The position numbers and the translations under genes are program-made. From Alkaliflexus imshenetskii DSM 15055 (GTDB taxonomy: Bacteria; Bacteroidota; Bacteroidia; Bacteroidales; Marinilabiliaceae), in NCBI RefSeq assembly GCF_000517065.1, contig NZ_KI912105.1, positions 1,286,405 to 1,350,404 on the forward strand: a stretch of DNA of 64,000 nucleotides, given 5' to 3'. A model generated the notes under the pieces. That model searched no databases. It was not told the origin of the DNA and saw only the letters and a program-made list of their open reading frames with translations. Positions 45,699 through 54,691 of the stretch are shown piece after piece; the first letter of the stretch is position 1; every line of letters starts with the position of its first letter.

Positions 45699-46805
45699 CT
45701 AATATAGGTATTTAATGGGATTGCTATTTAATTTCGATAAACGGATTGCAAAATTAGGAAATTTATTTGTAAGTATCTCAAAAAAAAGTTCTTTAGTGAA
45801 CTGCTCACTTTCATAATGTCCTATATCTGCAATCAAAATATTTCCTTCGCCTTCAAAAAACTGATGATACTTAAAATCACCTGAAACAAAAGCATCTGCT
45901 CCGGCACCCATCGCGTTTTTTAACAGGGAACTACCACTGCCACCGCAAACAGCTACACGCTTTATTTCGCCTCGGTTAAAATCAGTATGACGGATGCAAC
46001 CGGTGTTGGTGGTCTGCTTTAGATGCAACAGAAAATCAACTGCTGACATAGATTGTTCTAAATCCCCAACAACACCAAATCCGGCTTCGTGCCAATCATT
46101 TGCCAGCGGAACAATGTCAAAGGCGGGCTCCTCATAGGGATGTGCGGCATACAAGGCTTTCACCACGGCATCTCTGAAGTAAAAGGGCAAAATGGTCTCC
46201 ACACGTACTTCCGGTTCGGTATGAAAAACCTCTTTTTGTCCGGCATAAGGATTGGTGTCTTCTCCCCCTCTGAATGTCCCCTCTCCTGCCACATTAAAAC
46301 TGCATGAATCGTAATTCCCAATATGACCCGCACCTGCATCAAAAAGAGCCATACGCACTTGTGAAACATTGGCAACCGGCACAAATGTAATAAGCTTGAG
46401 CAGACTTTTCTCTCGTGGGGCGAGAATGGTCTGATGCTTCAATCCCAGGCGATTGGCAAGTACACCGCTCACCCCATTCTTAACACTATCGATATTGGTA
46501 TGCGCTGAAAAAACAGACAAATCGTGTTTAATGGCCATCATAAATATGCGTTCCGAGGCGGTACGTCCGGTCAAACGCTTTATGCCTGAAAGCGTCAAAG
46601 GGTGATGGCTAACAATCAAATTACAATTGGAGGCAATGGCCTCTTCCAAAACAGCAATAGTCACATCAAGGGTAATTAAAACTCCGGTTACCTCAGAACT
46701 ATCATTACCAACCTGCAAACCGCAATTATCGTATGACTCCTGAAGTGCAGGCGGAGCAAACCTTTCGATGCACCTTATAACATCTTTTACCAGTAGTTTT
46801 CCCAT
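45699..46805 (-). CDS. Nif3-like dinuclear metal centre protein (YqfO type)
   Basis: A 368-residue Nif3/DUF34 protein starting at the ATG at 46805 (a GTG three codons upstream also keeps the frame open). The metal-site motifs are IVSHHPL and FSAHTNID in the N-terminal half and DIGHYESEQF near the C-terminus. The insert at about 125-235 (LLKLITFVPVANVSQVRMALFDAGAGHIGNYD ... ALYAAHPYEEPAFDI) is the PII/CutA-like domain of YqfO. Annotations such as GTP cyclohydrolase I type 2 are not firmly supported, so I name the fold only. Confidence 0.92.
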   Translation of the reverse strand: MGKLLVKDVIRCIERFAPPALQESYDNCGLQVGNDSSEVTGVLITLDVTIAVLEEAIASNCNLIVSHHPLTLSGIKRLTGRTASERIFMMAIKHDLSVFSAHTNIDSVKNGVSGVLANRLGLKHQTILAPREKSLLKLITFVPVANVSQVRMALFDAGAGHIGNYDSCSFNVAGEGTFRGGEDTNPYAGQKEVFHTEPEVRVETILPFYFRDAVVKALYAAHPYEEPAFDIVPLANDWHEAGFGVVGDLEQSMSAVDFLLHLKQTTNTGCIRHTDFNRGEIKRVAVCGGSGSSLLKNAMGAGADAFVSGDFKYHQFFEGEGNILIADIGHYESEQFTKELFFEILTNKFPNFAIRLSKLNSNPIKYLY

Positions 46806-46895
46806 GTAGTTCACAAACAGCTTAAAACAAAAACGGCCTTATTATAAAATCAATAAAACCACAAACAAGCAACCTTCAGCGACTAAAAAATGACA

Positions 46896-47231
46896 CTACA
46901 TGCCATCTTTTATCTCCACAAGCATTTCCCGAATCTCCTTTAGTCGCTTTACCACTTCAAAGTTCTCAATGGTATCTTCCCGGTTCTCCTTCAATTTTTT
47001 CTCAGCTCCTTTTAGTGTCAGCCCCTTCTCCTTTACCAGATGATAGATAATGTGAAAATTCTCCACATCCTGAGGTGTAAATAGTCTGTTGCCTTTTTTG
47101 TTTTTATGCGGCTTAATAATATCAAACTCCTTTTCCCAGAAACGGATAAGCGATGTATTTACATCGAACATTCTGGCTACTTCTCCAATGGTATAGTACA
47201 GCTTTTCTATTTTTGGCTCCTTGTAAGGCAT
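46896..47231 (-). CDS. MerR family transcriptional regulator
   Basis: A 111-residue regulator with a MerR-type winged helix-turn-helix (IGEVARMFDVNTSLIRFWEKEFDIIKPHKNKKGNRLFTPQDVENFHII, about residues 12-59) and a short C-terminal helix for dimerisation. No metal-binding cysteines are present, so it is a generic member and the inducer is unknown. It sits between the Nif3-like gene and the M23 peptidase gene on the same strand. Confidence 0.92.
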   Translation of the reverse strand: MPYKEPKIEKLYYTIGEVARMFDVNTSLIRFWEKEFDIIKPHKNKKGNRLFTPQDVENFHIIYHLVKEKGLTLKGAEKKLKENREDTIENFEVVKRLKEIREMLVEIKDGM

Positions 47232-47432
47232 AAGGCATTAATTATTTGATTGATGTAACATACAATTTTAACCTTTTTTTTTGATGCATACAAATGGATA
47301 ACATCGAAACACAATTATGAAAATTGCTCATGCAATATTTAACAACAGCGGTTGCCTTACCCATAAGTCAAAATCTGAATTAGGGCCGGTGCATCTAACA
47401 CGCCAATCATCCTCTATTCAGTTTCAAAGCAT

Positions 47433-47476
47433 AAAAAAACCAAAACCGGAAGTCGTCTATCTGGCTCCCGGTTTTG
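47433..47476 (-). terminator. Terminator of the M23 peptidase gene
   Basis: Arms caaaaccgg / ccggttttg; on the minus strand the hairpin is followed by gttttttta. It starts 22 bases after the M23 stop codon. Confidence 0.75.
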
Positions 47477-47498
47477 ATTTTCTTACTACGGCTTAATA

Positions 47499-48470
47499 TC
47501 AATCAAATGTTCTGTTACTGTTTGAGGCTATCTGAATCATCTCTTCATATTGCTCAGGCGTCAAATCCTGGAAGAAGTAGTGAGCGGGGTCCACGGCCCG
47601 GCCACGGATGCGTACTTCATAATGTAAATGCGGCGCTGTTGATTTCCCGGTGTTACCTACCCATCCTATCACGTCGCCACGGTTGACGCGTTGTCCGGGT
47701 CTAACGTTGAAACCATCCATGTGCGCATAAAGGGTGGAATATCCAAAACCGTGATCTATCTCAACATATTTTCCATAACCAATATTGGATGTTGTTACAT
47801 TCACCACAACACCATCACCAGTGGCATAAATATCGGTGCCTGTTGGAGCAGAAAAATCGATACCTTCATGAAAACGGCGTGTTTTGTAGATGGGATCGAT
47901 GCGCCATCCCCAACCCGACGCTGTACGTCGCAAATCCTTATTGGAGACGGGCTGTATGGCAGGAATGCAACGAAGCATCTCCTCCTTGCGCATGGTCAAA
48001 TCAATAATCTCATCAAATGATTTCGACTGAACATAGAGCTGCTTCATGATGCCATCCAGCTTTGCTGAAGTGTTGATTACCAACTTGGCATTATCCAAAT
48101 CTTCGAGGTAACGATAACGGTTTACACCGCCAAATCCGGCTCGCCTTACTGAGTTTGGTATTGAATCAGCCTGAAAAATTACCCGGTACACATTTTCGTC
48201 GCGCTGCTGAATGTCGTCAAGAACAACAAGCACCTGATCAAGTTTTTTGGTCATTATTTCATACTGCGACAACAATCGGGCATTCTCCCTCTCTAATTTA
48301 ATCTCTCGCGGACTGTCAAGCAAATATACGTATCCAAAAAAATAGACAAAACCCATTACTGCACTGAACAGCGTGAGGGTAAAAACACGTGACACATAAT
48401 ACCTAAAACCCGTTTCAATCTTATCGTAACTTAAAGTTTCCGGGTTATATCTATACTTGACTTTTGACAT
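47499..48470 (-). CDS. M23 family metallopeptidase (LytM-like)
   Basis: Cell-wall endopeptidase or envelope scaffold of 323 residues. A membrane anchor lies at about residues 31-52, followed by a coiled-coil stretch (about 60-110), and the C-terminal LytM domain with zinc-site motifs RFHEGIDFSAPTGTDI (about 196-211), YAHM and HLHYEVRIRG (about 278-287). Both the H-x3-D and H-x-H motifs are intact, so it should be an active protease. It diverges from alaS over a 307-base gap. Confidence 0.93.
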   Translation of the reverse strand: MSKVKYRYNPETLSYDKIETGFRYYVSRVFTLTLFSAVMGFVYFFGYVYLLDSPREIKLERENARLLSQYEIMTKKLDQVLVVLDDIQQRDENVYRVIFQADSIPNSVRRAGFGGVNRYRYLEDLDNAKLVINTSAKLDGIMKQLYVQSKSFDEIIDLTMRKEEMLRCIPAIQPVSNKDLRRTASGWGWRIDPIYKTRRFHEGIDFSAPTGTDIYATGDGVVVNVTTSNIGYGKYVEIDHGFGYSTLYAHMDGFNVRPGQRVNRGDVIGWVGNTGKSTAPHLHYEVRIRGRAVDPAHYFFQDLTPEQYEEMIQIASNSNRTFD

Positions 48471-48777
48471 ATGGTAATAAATTTGACGCTAAAATAGAAA
48501 AAATCTCCATTAATGAACAAAAATCAGACGATTAATCTATTTTTGCGGCTTAATTATAAATTTAAGTGTGTTCTTTTTTAGAAATTTGCAATTTGTTTTT
48601 GCACTTTTGTCTGCTTTGACGAATTCGCTAAAAACAAGGATTTTCTGATATAACAGGAGGCCATTGCAACCACACTCACCGCTCTTACACTGAGACCTAT
48701 ACGTGTGAGACAAAAAAAGGTTCGCGTTATTTTATTTTGTAATTTTTATTAGAGGATATTTTTTTGACAGGTAAAAT
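48471..48777. other. Intergenic region between M23 peptidase and alaS
   Basis: 307 bases. Most is AT-rich, but 48650-48715 is clearly more GC-rich and contains TGAGAC twice (in the stretch around 48690-48711) and complementary CTCAC and GTGAG blocks. No tRNA or recognised small RNA fits, and there is no reading frame. No convincing TAnnTTTG was found for alaS. Confidence 0.45.
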
Positions 48778-51405
48778 ATGACAGCTTCGGAAATAAGACA
48801 AAGTTTTCTGGATTTTTTTGAATCCAAACAGCATCAGATTGTTTCATCGGCGCCTATGGTCGTAAAAGACGATCCAACCCTGATGTTTACAAATGCCGGG
48901 ATGAACCAGTTTAAAGACATTTTCCTGGGAAACTCTCCGGTTAAATGGCCAAGGGTTGCCAATTCCCAAAAATGCCTGCGCGTATCGGGTAAACATAACG
49001 ATCTGGAAGAAGTTGGACACGACACTTATCACCATACCATGTTTGAAATGCTTGGTAATTGGTCCTTTGGCGATTATTTCAAAAAAGAGGCCATTGATTG
49101 GGCATGGGAATTCCTTACCGAAGTACTTAAAATTGACAAAGAGTGTCTTTACGCCTCTATTTTTGAGGGTAGTGAAGAAGATAAAATCGATAGAGATACA
49201 GATGCCTATAACTTCTGGCGTAAACATCTGCCTGAAAACAGAATCGTAAACGGCAATAAAAAAGATAATTTTTGGGAGATGGGCGATTCAGGTCCTTGTG
49301 GCCCCTGCTCAGAAATTCATGTGGATTTGCGCGACGCTCATGAAAAAGCAAAATTGCCAGGTGAACAACTGATTAACAAAGACCATCCGGAAGTCATTGA
49401 AATTTGGAACCTGGTTTTTATTCAGTACAACCGCAAAGCTGATGGCACGCTCGTACCACTGCCACAACAACACATCGACACCGGAATGGGATTTGAAAGG
49501 CTTTGCCGTGTAATACAGCAAAAAAAATCCAACTACGATACAGATGTATTTCAACCCATCATACAGGCTATATCAAAAACATCCGGTATCACATATGGCG
49601 CCTCCAATGAGTCGGATATAGCCATGCGGGTGATGGCCGATCACATTCGTACCATCTCGTTTGCAATCACCGATGGCCAGTTGCCATCAAACAACAAAGC
49701 AGGTTACGTCATTCGTCGAATTCTGCGAAGAGCCGTACGCTATGCTTACACCTTCCTCAACATGAGGGAACCATTTATGGGCAAGCTTCTGCCTGCGCTT
49801 ATCAGCACCATGGGCGATGCCTATCCGGAACTTAAAGCCAGACAAGAACTAATTGGTAAAGTAATTCACGAAGAAGAAGAATCTTTCCTGCGCACGCTTT
49901 CAACGGGAATAACCCTTCTGGAAAGAATCATTCAGGAGACGAAAAGCAAGGATTATAAAGTTGTAGACGGGAAAGTGGCGTTTGAGCTTTACGACACGTT
50001 TGGATTCCCATTGGATCTTACCGAACTCATCCTGAAAGAGAATGAGCTGGTCGTAAACCGAAAAGAGTTTGAATCGGAGATGGAAGCCCAAAAAACAAGA
50101 GCCCGCAATGCTGCAGCTGTTGAAACAGAGGACTGGATTCAGCTTATCGAAGATGACAAAGAGGAGTTCATCGGATACGACTACCTTGAAACGGATATAA
50201 AAATAGTACGCTACCGAAAGGTAAAATCGAAAAACAAAGAGCTCTACCAGCTGGTATTTAACATCACCCCGTTTTACGCCGAAAGTGGCGGTCAGGTGGG
50301 CGACAGCGGATACATTGAAGCTCAGGGTGAACGCATTCCGGTTATCGACACCAAACGAGAAAACAACCTGATTGTGCATATCACCCCAAAACTGCCAACC
50401 GCACTCAATGCCACGTTCCATGCGGTGGTGGACAGTCAAAAACGGCAGATGACTGCCAACAACCATACAGCAACACACTTACTGCATAAGGCTTTACGTC
50501 TGGTTTTAGGCGATCATGTGGAGCAGAAGGGTTCATTGGTTCACCCTGACTACCTGAGATTTGATTTCTCGCACTTTCAGAAGGTGACCGAAGAAGAGAT
50601 AAGGAAAATTGAACTTATTGTAAATCAGGAGATACGCAAAAACCTGCCTCTGGAAGAGCATCGCGAGTTACCCATGGCAAATGCACGCGAAATGGGAGCT
50701 ATGGCACTGTTTGGAGAGAAATATGGCGATGTGGTTCGTGCCATTGCTTTTGGTGACTCAATAGAGTTGTGCGGAGGCACGCACGTTAAAGCTACCGGAC
50801 AAATTGGAATCTTCCGAATCATCAGCGAGTCGTCGATTGCTGCCGGGGTGAGACGTATCGAAGCTGTTGTTGGCGATAAGGCAGAAGAGCTGATTAACTT
50901 GCAAAGTGATGTGCTGAAAGAACTTGGCCAGATGTTTAAAAACCAGGCCAATGTAAAAAAGAATGTGGAGATGTTGATTGCCGAGAACGCTTCACTTGCC
51001 AAACAAGTTGATAGCATGATGCAAAGCATGATGCAAATCGAAAAACGAAGCATTCGCGAAAGTGCTGAAACCATGAATGGTGTGCAGGTAATAAAGTCAT
51101 TGGTGAAACCCATGTTTGTTGCACATCTCAAAGATATAGCCTTTCAACTTCGTGCTGAAAGTGATAAAGATATGGTTGCCATTTTGGGTGGTGAAGCCGA
51201 TGGCAAGCCGCAGATTGCTGTTATTCTTTCAGAATCGCTTACTCAAAAAATCAACGCAGTAGAATTGATTCGTGCGGTATCGTCTGAAATTAATGGTGGT
51301 GGAGGTGGACAACCGTTCTTTGCCACGGCCGGAGGTAAAAATCCCCAAGGAATAGATAGCGCACTTTCAAAAGCCCTGAGCATCGTAAAAGAAAAATTGG
51401 CATAA
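48778..51405 (+). CDS. alaS: Alanine-tRNA ligase
   Basis: Charges tRNA-Ala and edits mischarged Ser/Gly. Full-length at 875 residues. The class II aminoacylation core opens with [21 protein letters not shown] and contains [15 protein letters not shown] and [11 protein letters not shown]. The editing domain has the metal-site residues [11 protein letters not shown] (about 563-573) and CGGTHV (about 664-669). The C-terminal C-Ala domain ends with the glycine-rich [18 protein letters not shown] terminator follows. Confidence 0.97.
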   Translation: MTASEIRQSFLDFFESKQHQIVSSAPMVVKDDPTLMFTNAGMNQFKDIFLGNSPVKWPRVANSQKCLRVSGKHNDLEEVGHDTYHHTMFEMLGNWSFGDYFKKEAIDWAWEFLTEVLKIDKECLYASIFEGSEEDKIDRDTDAYNFWRKHLPENRIVNGNKKDNFWEMGDSGPCGPCSEIHVDLRDAHEKAKLPGEQLINKDHPEVIEIWNLVFIQYNRKADGTLVPLPQQHIDTGMGFERLCRVIQQKKSNYDTDVFQPIIQAISKTSGITYGASNESDIAMRVMADHIRTISFAITDGQLPSNNKAGYVIRRILRRAVRYAYTFLNMREPFMGKLLPALISTMGDAYPELKARQELIGKVIHEEEESFLRTLSTGITLLERIIQETKSKDYKVVDGKVAFELYDTFGFPLDLTELILKENELVVNRKEFESEMEAQKTRARNAAAVETEDWIQLIEDDKEEFIGYDYLETDIKIVRYRKVKSKNKELYQLVFNITPFYAESGGQVGDSGYIEAQGERIPVIDTKRENNLIVHITPKLPTALNATFHAVVDSQKRQMTANNHTATHLLHKALRLVLGDHVEQKGSLVHPDYLRFDFSHFQKVTEEEIRKIELIVNQEIRKNLPLEEHRELPMANAREMGAMALFGEKYGDVVRAIAFGDSIELCGGTHVKATGQIGIFRIISESSIAAGVRRIEAVVGDKAEELINLQSDVLKELGQMFKNQANVKKNVEMLIAENASLAKQVDSMMQSMMQIEKRSIRESAETMNGVQVIKSLVKPMFVAHLKDIAFQLRAESDKDMVAILGGEADGKPQIAVILSESLTQKINAVELIRAVSSEINGGGGGQPFFATAGGKNPQGIDSALSKALSIVKEKLA

Positions 51406-51427
51406 CTCTGCTCTAAACAAATAGTTG

Positions 51428-51463
51428 CTGCCGGATGTTTAATTTCACATCCGGCAGTTTATG
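51428..51463 (+). terminator. Terminator after alaS
   Basis: Eleven-base perfect arms ctgccggatgt / acatccggcag with an eight-base loop, followed by tttatgtctt. Confidence 0.75.
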
Positions 51464-51570
51464 TCTTAATGCGCCTCATATCCAGCCCTTAACATCCATT
51501 TCGCGGGTTTTTAACTAAATTGACGCGGGTGATTTTGCAAATTTTATTGTACTTTTCTTGACTCATAAAA

Positions 51571-51603
51571 TTTGTTAACATATAAAAGAACAGACTAAAT
51601 TTG
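51571..51603 (+). promoter_or_regulatory. Promoter of the acyl-CoA ligase gene
   Basis: TTTG at 51571-51574 and TAAATTTG at 51596-51603 with a 21-base spacer. The -7 element ends only 6 bases before the ATG at 51610, so the transcript may be leaderless or nearly so. Confidence 0.55.
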
Positions 51604-51609
51604 TTGTAT

Positions 51610-53427
51610 ATGACCATTGAACGCACATTTGACTTACTGGAAAACCTTAGAAATAACCATAACCGAGAAGATATTCTTGCGGCCAAACGCGAGGGGCAAT
51701 GGGTTAAATTCAGTGCCGAAGATTACAGCCGCACCTCCAAACGATTCAGCTACGGACTTTTGGCGAGTGGCTTTAAAAAAGGAGACAAAATAGCAACTGT
51801 TTCGAACAACAGACCCGAATGGAACATGGCCGACATGGGCATGGCCATGATAGGTGCTATTCATGTGCCAATCTATCCAACCATTGGCGACGACGAATAC
51901 AAACATATACTTGAGCACTCCGATACGCGAATGCTCATTGTTTCTGACAAAGCCCTCTACAGTCGGCTTAAACCCATCGCAGACACCATTCCCGGCATCG
52001 AGAAAGTTTATACATTCAACTATTATGAAGATGCCCCACACTGGAGCGAAATAACAAATTTGGGCGAACAAAACAGGGTTACCTATAAAGACGTTCTGCT
52101 TAAGTTGCGCAACGAGATCACACCCGACGATATTGCATCCATAATATACACATCCGGAACAACTGGTTTACCAAAAGGGGTAATGTTAACCCACCGGAAT
52201 TTTATCAGCAATGTGAAAGCCTGCGCCGGATTATTCGGCATAAAACCAGGAGACCGTATACTTAGCTTTCTACCCATTTGCCATGTATTTGAGCGTATGG
52301 TAAACTACCTGTTCCAATTTAACGGATGCAGCATCTACTATGCCGAAAATCTTGGCACCATTGCCCAAAACATGGTTGAGATACAAGCCAACGCATTTGC
52401 AACTGTGCCACGCGTAATCGAACGTATATACGACCGTATTGTATCCAAAGGCGGTGATTTAAAAGGGGTAAAACGACTCATCTTTTTCCAATCGCTTAAA
52501 CTGGGTGAAAAATTCAGAGTAGATGGGAAACACCACTTTTGGTATGGACTTAGGTTGTGGTTGGCACGTAAACTGGTATTCTCGAAGTGGCAAAAGGCTT
52601 TTGGCGGAGAACTCAGACTGGTGGTATCAGGCGGCGCAGCGCTACAGCCACGGCTTAGCAGGCTATTCTTTGCCGCTGGCATTCCTCTTTTGGAAGGATA
52701 TGGGCTTACCGAAACTTCTCCCGTGATTGCTGTAAACCATTTAAGCCGTCCAAACTCTCTCATGATTGGCACTGTAGGCCCCATTATCGACGGGGTAGAA
52801 GTAAAAATTGATGAGGATGGCGAAATTCTTGTGAAGGGCGATAACATCATGAAAGGTTACTACAAAGATCCGGAAACCACCGCCAGTGTGGTCGATAATC
52901 AGGGTTGGTTTCATACTGGTGATATCGGGACTTTGCTTAACAATCGTTTCCTAAAAATTACGGATCGCAAAAAAGAGATGTTCAAAACATCGAGCGGTAA
53001 ATACATTGCCCCTCAAGCCATCGAGAACATGCTAAAGGAGTCAAACTTTATTGAGCAGGTAATGGTGGTGGGCGAAAATGAAAAGTTTGCAAGTGCTCTG
53101 GTTTTGCCAAATTTTGAATATCTACACGTTTGGGCCAACAACCATAGAATACACTTCCGCGACAACATGGAGCTGATCTCGATACCTAAAGTGCAACAAC
53201 GCTTCCAGAAAGAGATGGATCACTATAACAAACAGTTGGGCAAATATGAGCAAATTAAGCGCTTCAGACTGGTTTATGAAGCCTGGACAGCACAAACCGG
53301 AGAGCTCTCTCCCACCCTCAAGCTGAAACGAAGAGTGTTGTATAAAAAGTATGCAAATATCCTTCGTGAAATATATTCATACGCCGAGGGTGAAGAGAAC
53401 AGAGGCAAACACAAGTTCAACGATTAG
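51610..53427 (+). CDS. Long-chain fatty-acid-CoA ligase (AMP-forming)
   Basis: Activates long-chain fatty acids via an acyl-adenylate. The 605-residue protein starts at ATG 51610 (MTIERTFDLLENL). The AMP-binding motif is IIYTSGTTGLPKGVMLTH (about residues 178-195), with GYGLTETSPV (about 364-373) and the hinge motif KITDRKKEMFKTSSGKYIAP before the C-terminal lid domain. The length and the FACS motif fit the FadD15/long-chain group of Bacteroidota. The start lies right behind a -7 element, consistent with a leaderless mRNA. Confidence 0.93.
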   Translation: MTIERTFDLLENLRNNHNREDILAAKREGQWVKFSAEDYSRTSKRFSYGLLASGFKKGDKIATVSNNRPEWNMADMGMAMIGAIHVPIYPTIGDDEYKHILEHSDTRMLIVSDKALYSRLKPIADTIPGIEKVYTFNYYEDAPHWSEITNLGEQNRVTYKDVLLKLRNEITPDDIASIIYTSGTTGLPKGVMLTHRNFISNVKACAGLFGIKPGDRILSFLPICHVFERMVNYLFQFNGCSIYYAENLGTIAQNMVEIQANAFATVPRVIERIYDRIVSKGGDLKGVKRLIFFQSLKLGEKFRVDGKHHFWYGLRLWLARKLVFSKWQKAFGGELRLVVSGGAALQPRLSRLFFAAGIPLLEGYGLTETSPVIAVNHLSRPNSLMIGTVGPIIDGVEVKIDEDGEILVKGDNIMKGYYKDPETTASVVDNQGWFHTGDIGTLLNNRFLKITDRKKEMFKTSSGKYIAPQAIENMLKESNFIEQVMVVGENEKFASALVLPNFEYLHVWANNHRIHFRDNMELISIPKVQQRFQKEMDHYNKQLGKYEQIKRFRLVYEAWTAQTGELSPTLKLKRRVLYKKYANILREIYSYAEGEENRGKHKFND

Positions 53428-53504
53428 CAGGAGATACAGAGAGTTACAAAAATGTTAAAATTCGGAAAACCACTAAAAAAATGGAGTTTTCTGAAAAATT
53501 ATTT

Positions 53505-53512
53505 TACCTTTG
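53505..53512 (+). promoter_or_regulatory. Bacteroidota -7 element upstream of the cold-shock gene
   Basis: TACCTTTG matches TAnnTTTG and lies 26 bases before the ATG at 53539. Confidence 0.55.
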
Positions 53513-53538
53513 AAGCAATTATTTATTTTTTTATTATT

Positions 53539-53730
53539 ATGAACAAAGGAATCGTAAAGTTTTTCAATGACACCAAAGGTTTTGGTTTCATTAAAGATGC
53601 AGAATCAGGAGAAGAGTACTTCGTACACGTAACAGGTCTGGTTGACAAAATCAGAGAAAACGACGAAGTGACGTATGACCTTCAGGAAGGAAGAAAAGGT
53701 CTTAACGCTGTAAATGTTAAGCTTGCTTAG
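53539..53730 (+). CDS. Cold-shock domain protein (63 aa)
   Basis: Single cold-shock domain of 63 residues, starting at ATG 53539 (MNKGIVKFFNDTKGFGFIKD). The RNP1-type motif is KGFGFIK and the RNP2-type YFVHVTG. Cold-shock proteins bind single-stranded RNA and DNA and act as RNA chaperones. A longer frame from 53452 would add 29 residues of AT-rich leader and read through the promoter. A perfect palindromic terminator follows. Confidence 0.93.
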   Translation: MNKGIVKFFNDTKGFGFIKDAESGEEYFVHVTGLVDKIRENDEVTYDLQEGRKGLNAVNVKLA

Positions 53731-53760
53731 TTGTAGGTATACACTATAACTTCCGATTGT

Positions 53761-53794
53761 ATAAAAAGGGTTTCGATATCGAAACCCTTTTTAT
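53761..53794. terminator. Perfect 34-bp palindromic terminator between csp and a thioredoxin-like gene
   Basis: A 34-base exact palindrome centred on gatatc, with arms of A-run, ggg and tttcgat. It is flanked by T-rich tracts on the plus side, lies between convergent genes and is probably bidirectional. Confidence 0.8.
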
Positions 53795-53835
53795 TTTTTC
53801 CACAGTGAAAAAACAGCAGAAACACCAAACCTCAT

Positions 53836-54174
53836 CTATTCCTCAAACAAAAGTGAGTATAGCCTCAAAATAGCCGTATGAAGCTCCGAAATGCCAATGT
53901 TTCGACTTAAACGGAAGGCTTCACGACCCTGAAACCATATTATGATGGTTGGCACAGTAAATACAGACAAACTGCCCGACACTTCCGGACTCTTCAGCGT
54001 ATTACAATAAAACATACGCATCAAGGCAAAATCGGCTCGAATCAATTCTGTTACTTTCGGTAACAATGCCTTACACACGCTACAAGCATCATGAGAAAAG
54101 TAACCCAGAACGGCTGGCTCTTCAGACAACAACCTATCCAACTCCTCAATATTGCTAACGGTATGTTTTGACAT
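53836..54174 (-). CDS. Thioredoxin-like protein (112 aa)
   Basis: A single thioredoxin-fold domain of 112 residues without signal peptide. The redox motif is CSVC (residues about 31-34) in HDACSVCKALLPKV, in place of the usual CGPC, and the cis-proline is in VFTVPTIIIW. It may act as a cytoplasmic reductase or chaperone-type thioredoxin; the substrate is unknown. It lies 21 bases after ispF on the same strand. Confidence 0.88.
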   Translation of the reverse strand: MSKHTVSNIEELDRLLSEEPAVLGYFSHDACSVCKALLPKVTELIRADFALMRMFYCNTLKSPEVSGSLSVFTVPTIIIWFQGREAFRLSRNIGISELHTAILRLYSLLFEE

Positions 54175-54195
54175 AGAATTTTAGCCTGATGCGCT

Positions 54196-54684
54196 TCATG
54201 TTTTAAAAATCATTGTAACTGCGTAAGCAGATACCCCTTCGCCCCTGCCAACAAACCCCAAACGCTCAGTGGTTGTAGCCTTTATTGAGATTTGCTCTGC
54301 CGAAATCCCCATAACCTCTGCCAACACCGTTTGCATTTTTGGAATGAAAGGATTGATTTTGGGCAGTTGCAGACATATTGTAGAATCAATATTTCCAATC
54401 TCATAGCCGGAATTACGAAGTATCTCCACTGTTTTTCCCAACAATATTTTACTGTCAATGCCTTTCAGTTCAGGGTCGTTATCCGGGAAATGATACCCAA
54501 TATCCCGCAAATTGGCTGCACCAAACAATGCATCACAGATGGCATGTATAAGTACATCGCCATCGGAGTGCCCCACCGATCCTTTTTCAAAAGGAATCTC
54601 AATACCACCTATCCACAGCTTATAGCCAGAAGCGAGCTGGTGGACATCATAGCCCATACCAACCCGCCAATTCAAATTGTTCAT
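54196..54684 (-). CDS. ispF: 2-C-methyl-D-erythritol 2,4-cyclodiphosphate synthase
   Basis: Fifth step of the MEP isoprenoid pathway. The 162-residue protein has the zinc ligands in GMGYDVHQL (Asp13, His15) and GHSDGDVLIHAICDALFGA, the substrate loop DIGYHFPDND and the C-terminal signature KATTTERLGFVGRGEGVSAYAV. It lies 7 bases after the porV stop and is likely co-transcribed with it. Confidence 0.96.
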   Translation of the reverse strand: MNNLNWRVGMGYDVHQLASGYKLWIGGIEIPFEKGSVGHSDGDVLIHAICDALFGAANLRDIGYHFPDNDPELKGIDSKILLGKTVEILRNSGYEIGNIDSTICLQLPKINPFIPKMQTVLAEVMGISAEQISIKATTTERLGFVGRGEGVSAYAVTMIFKT

Positions 54685-54691
54685 TATGATA

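Noticed and set aside
49900-50478. 192-residue minus-strand frame inside alaS
   Set aside because: Antisense of a well-conserved alaS region with no ribosome site or family resemblance.
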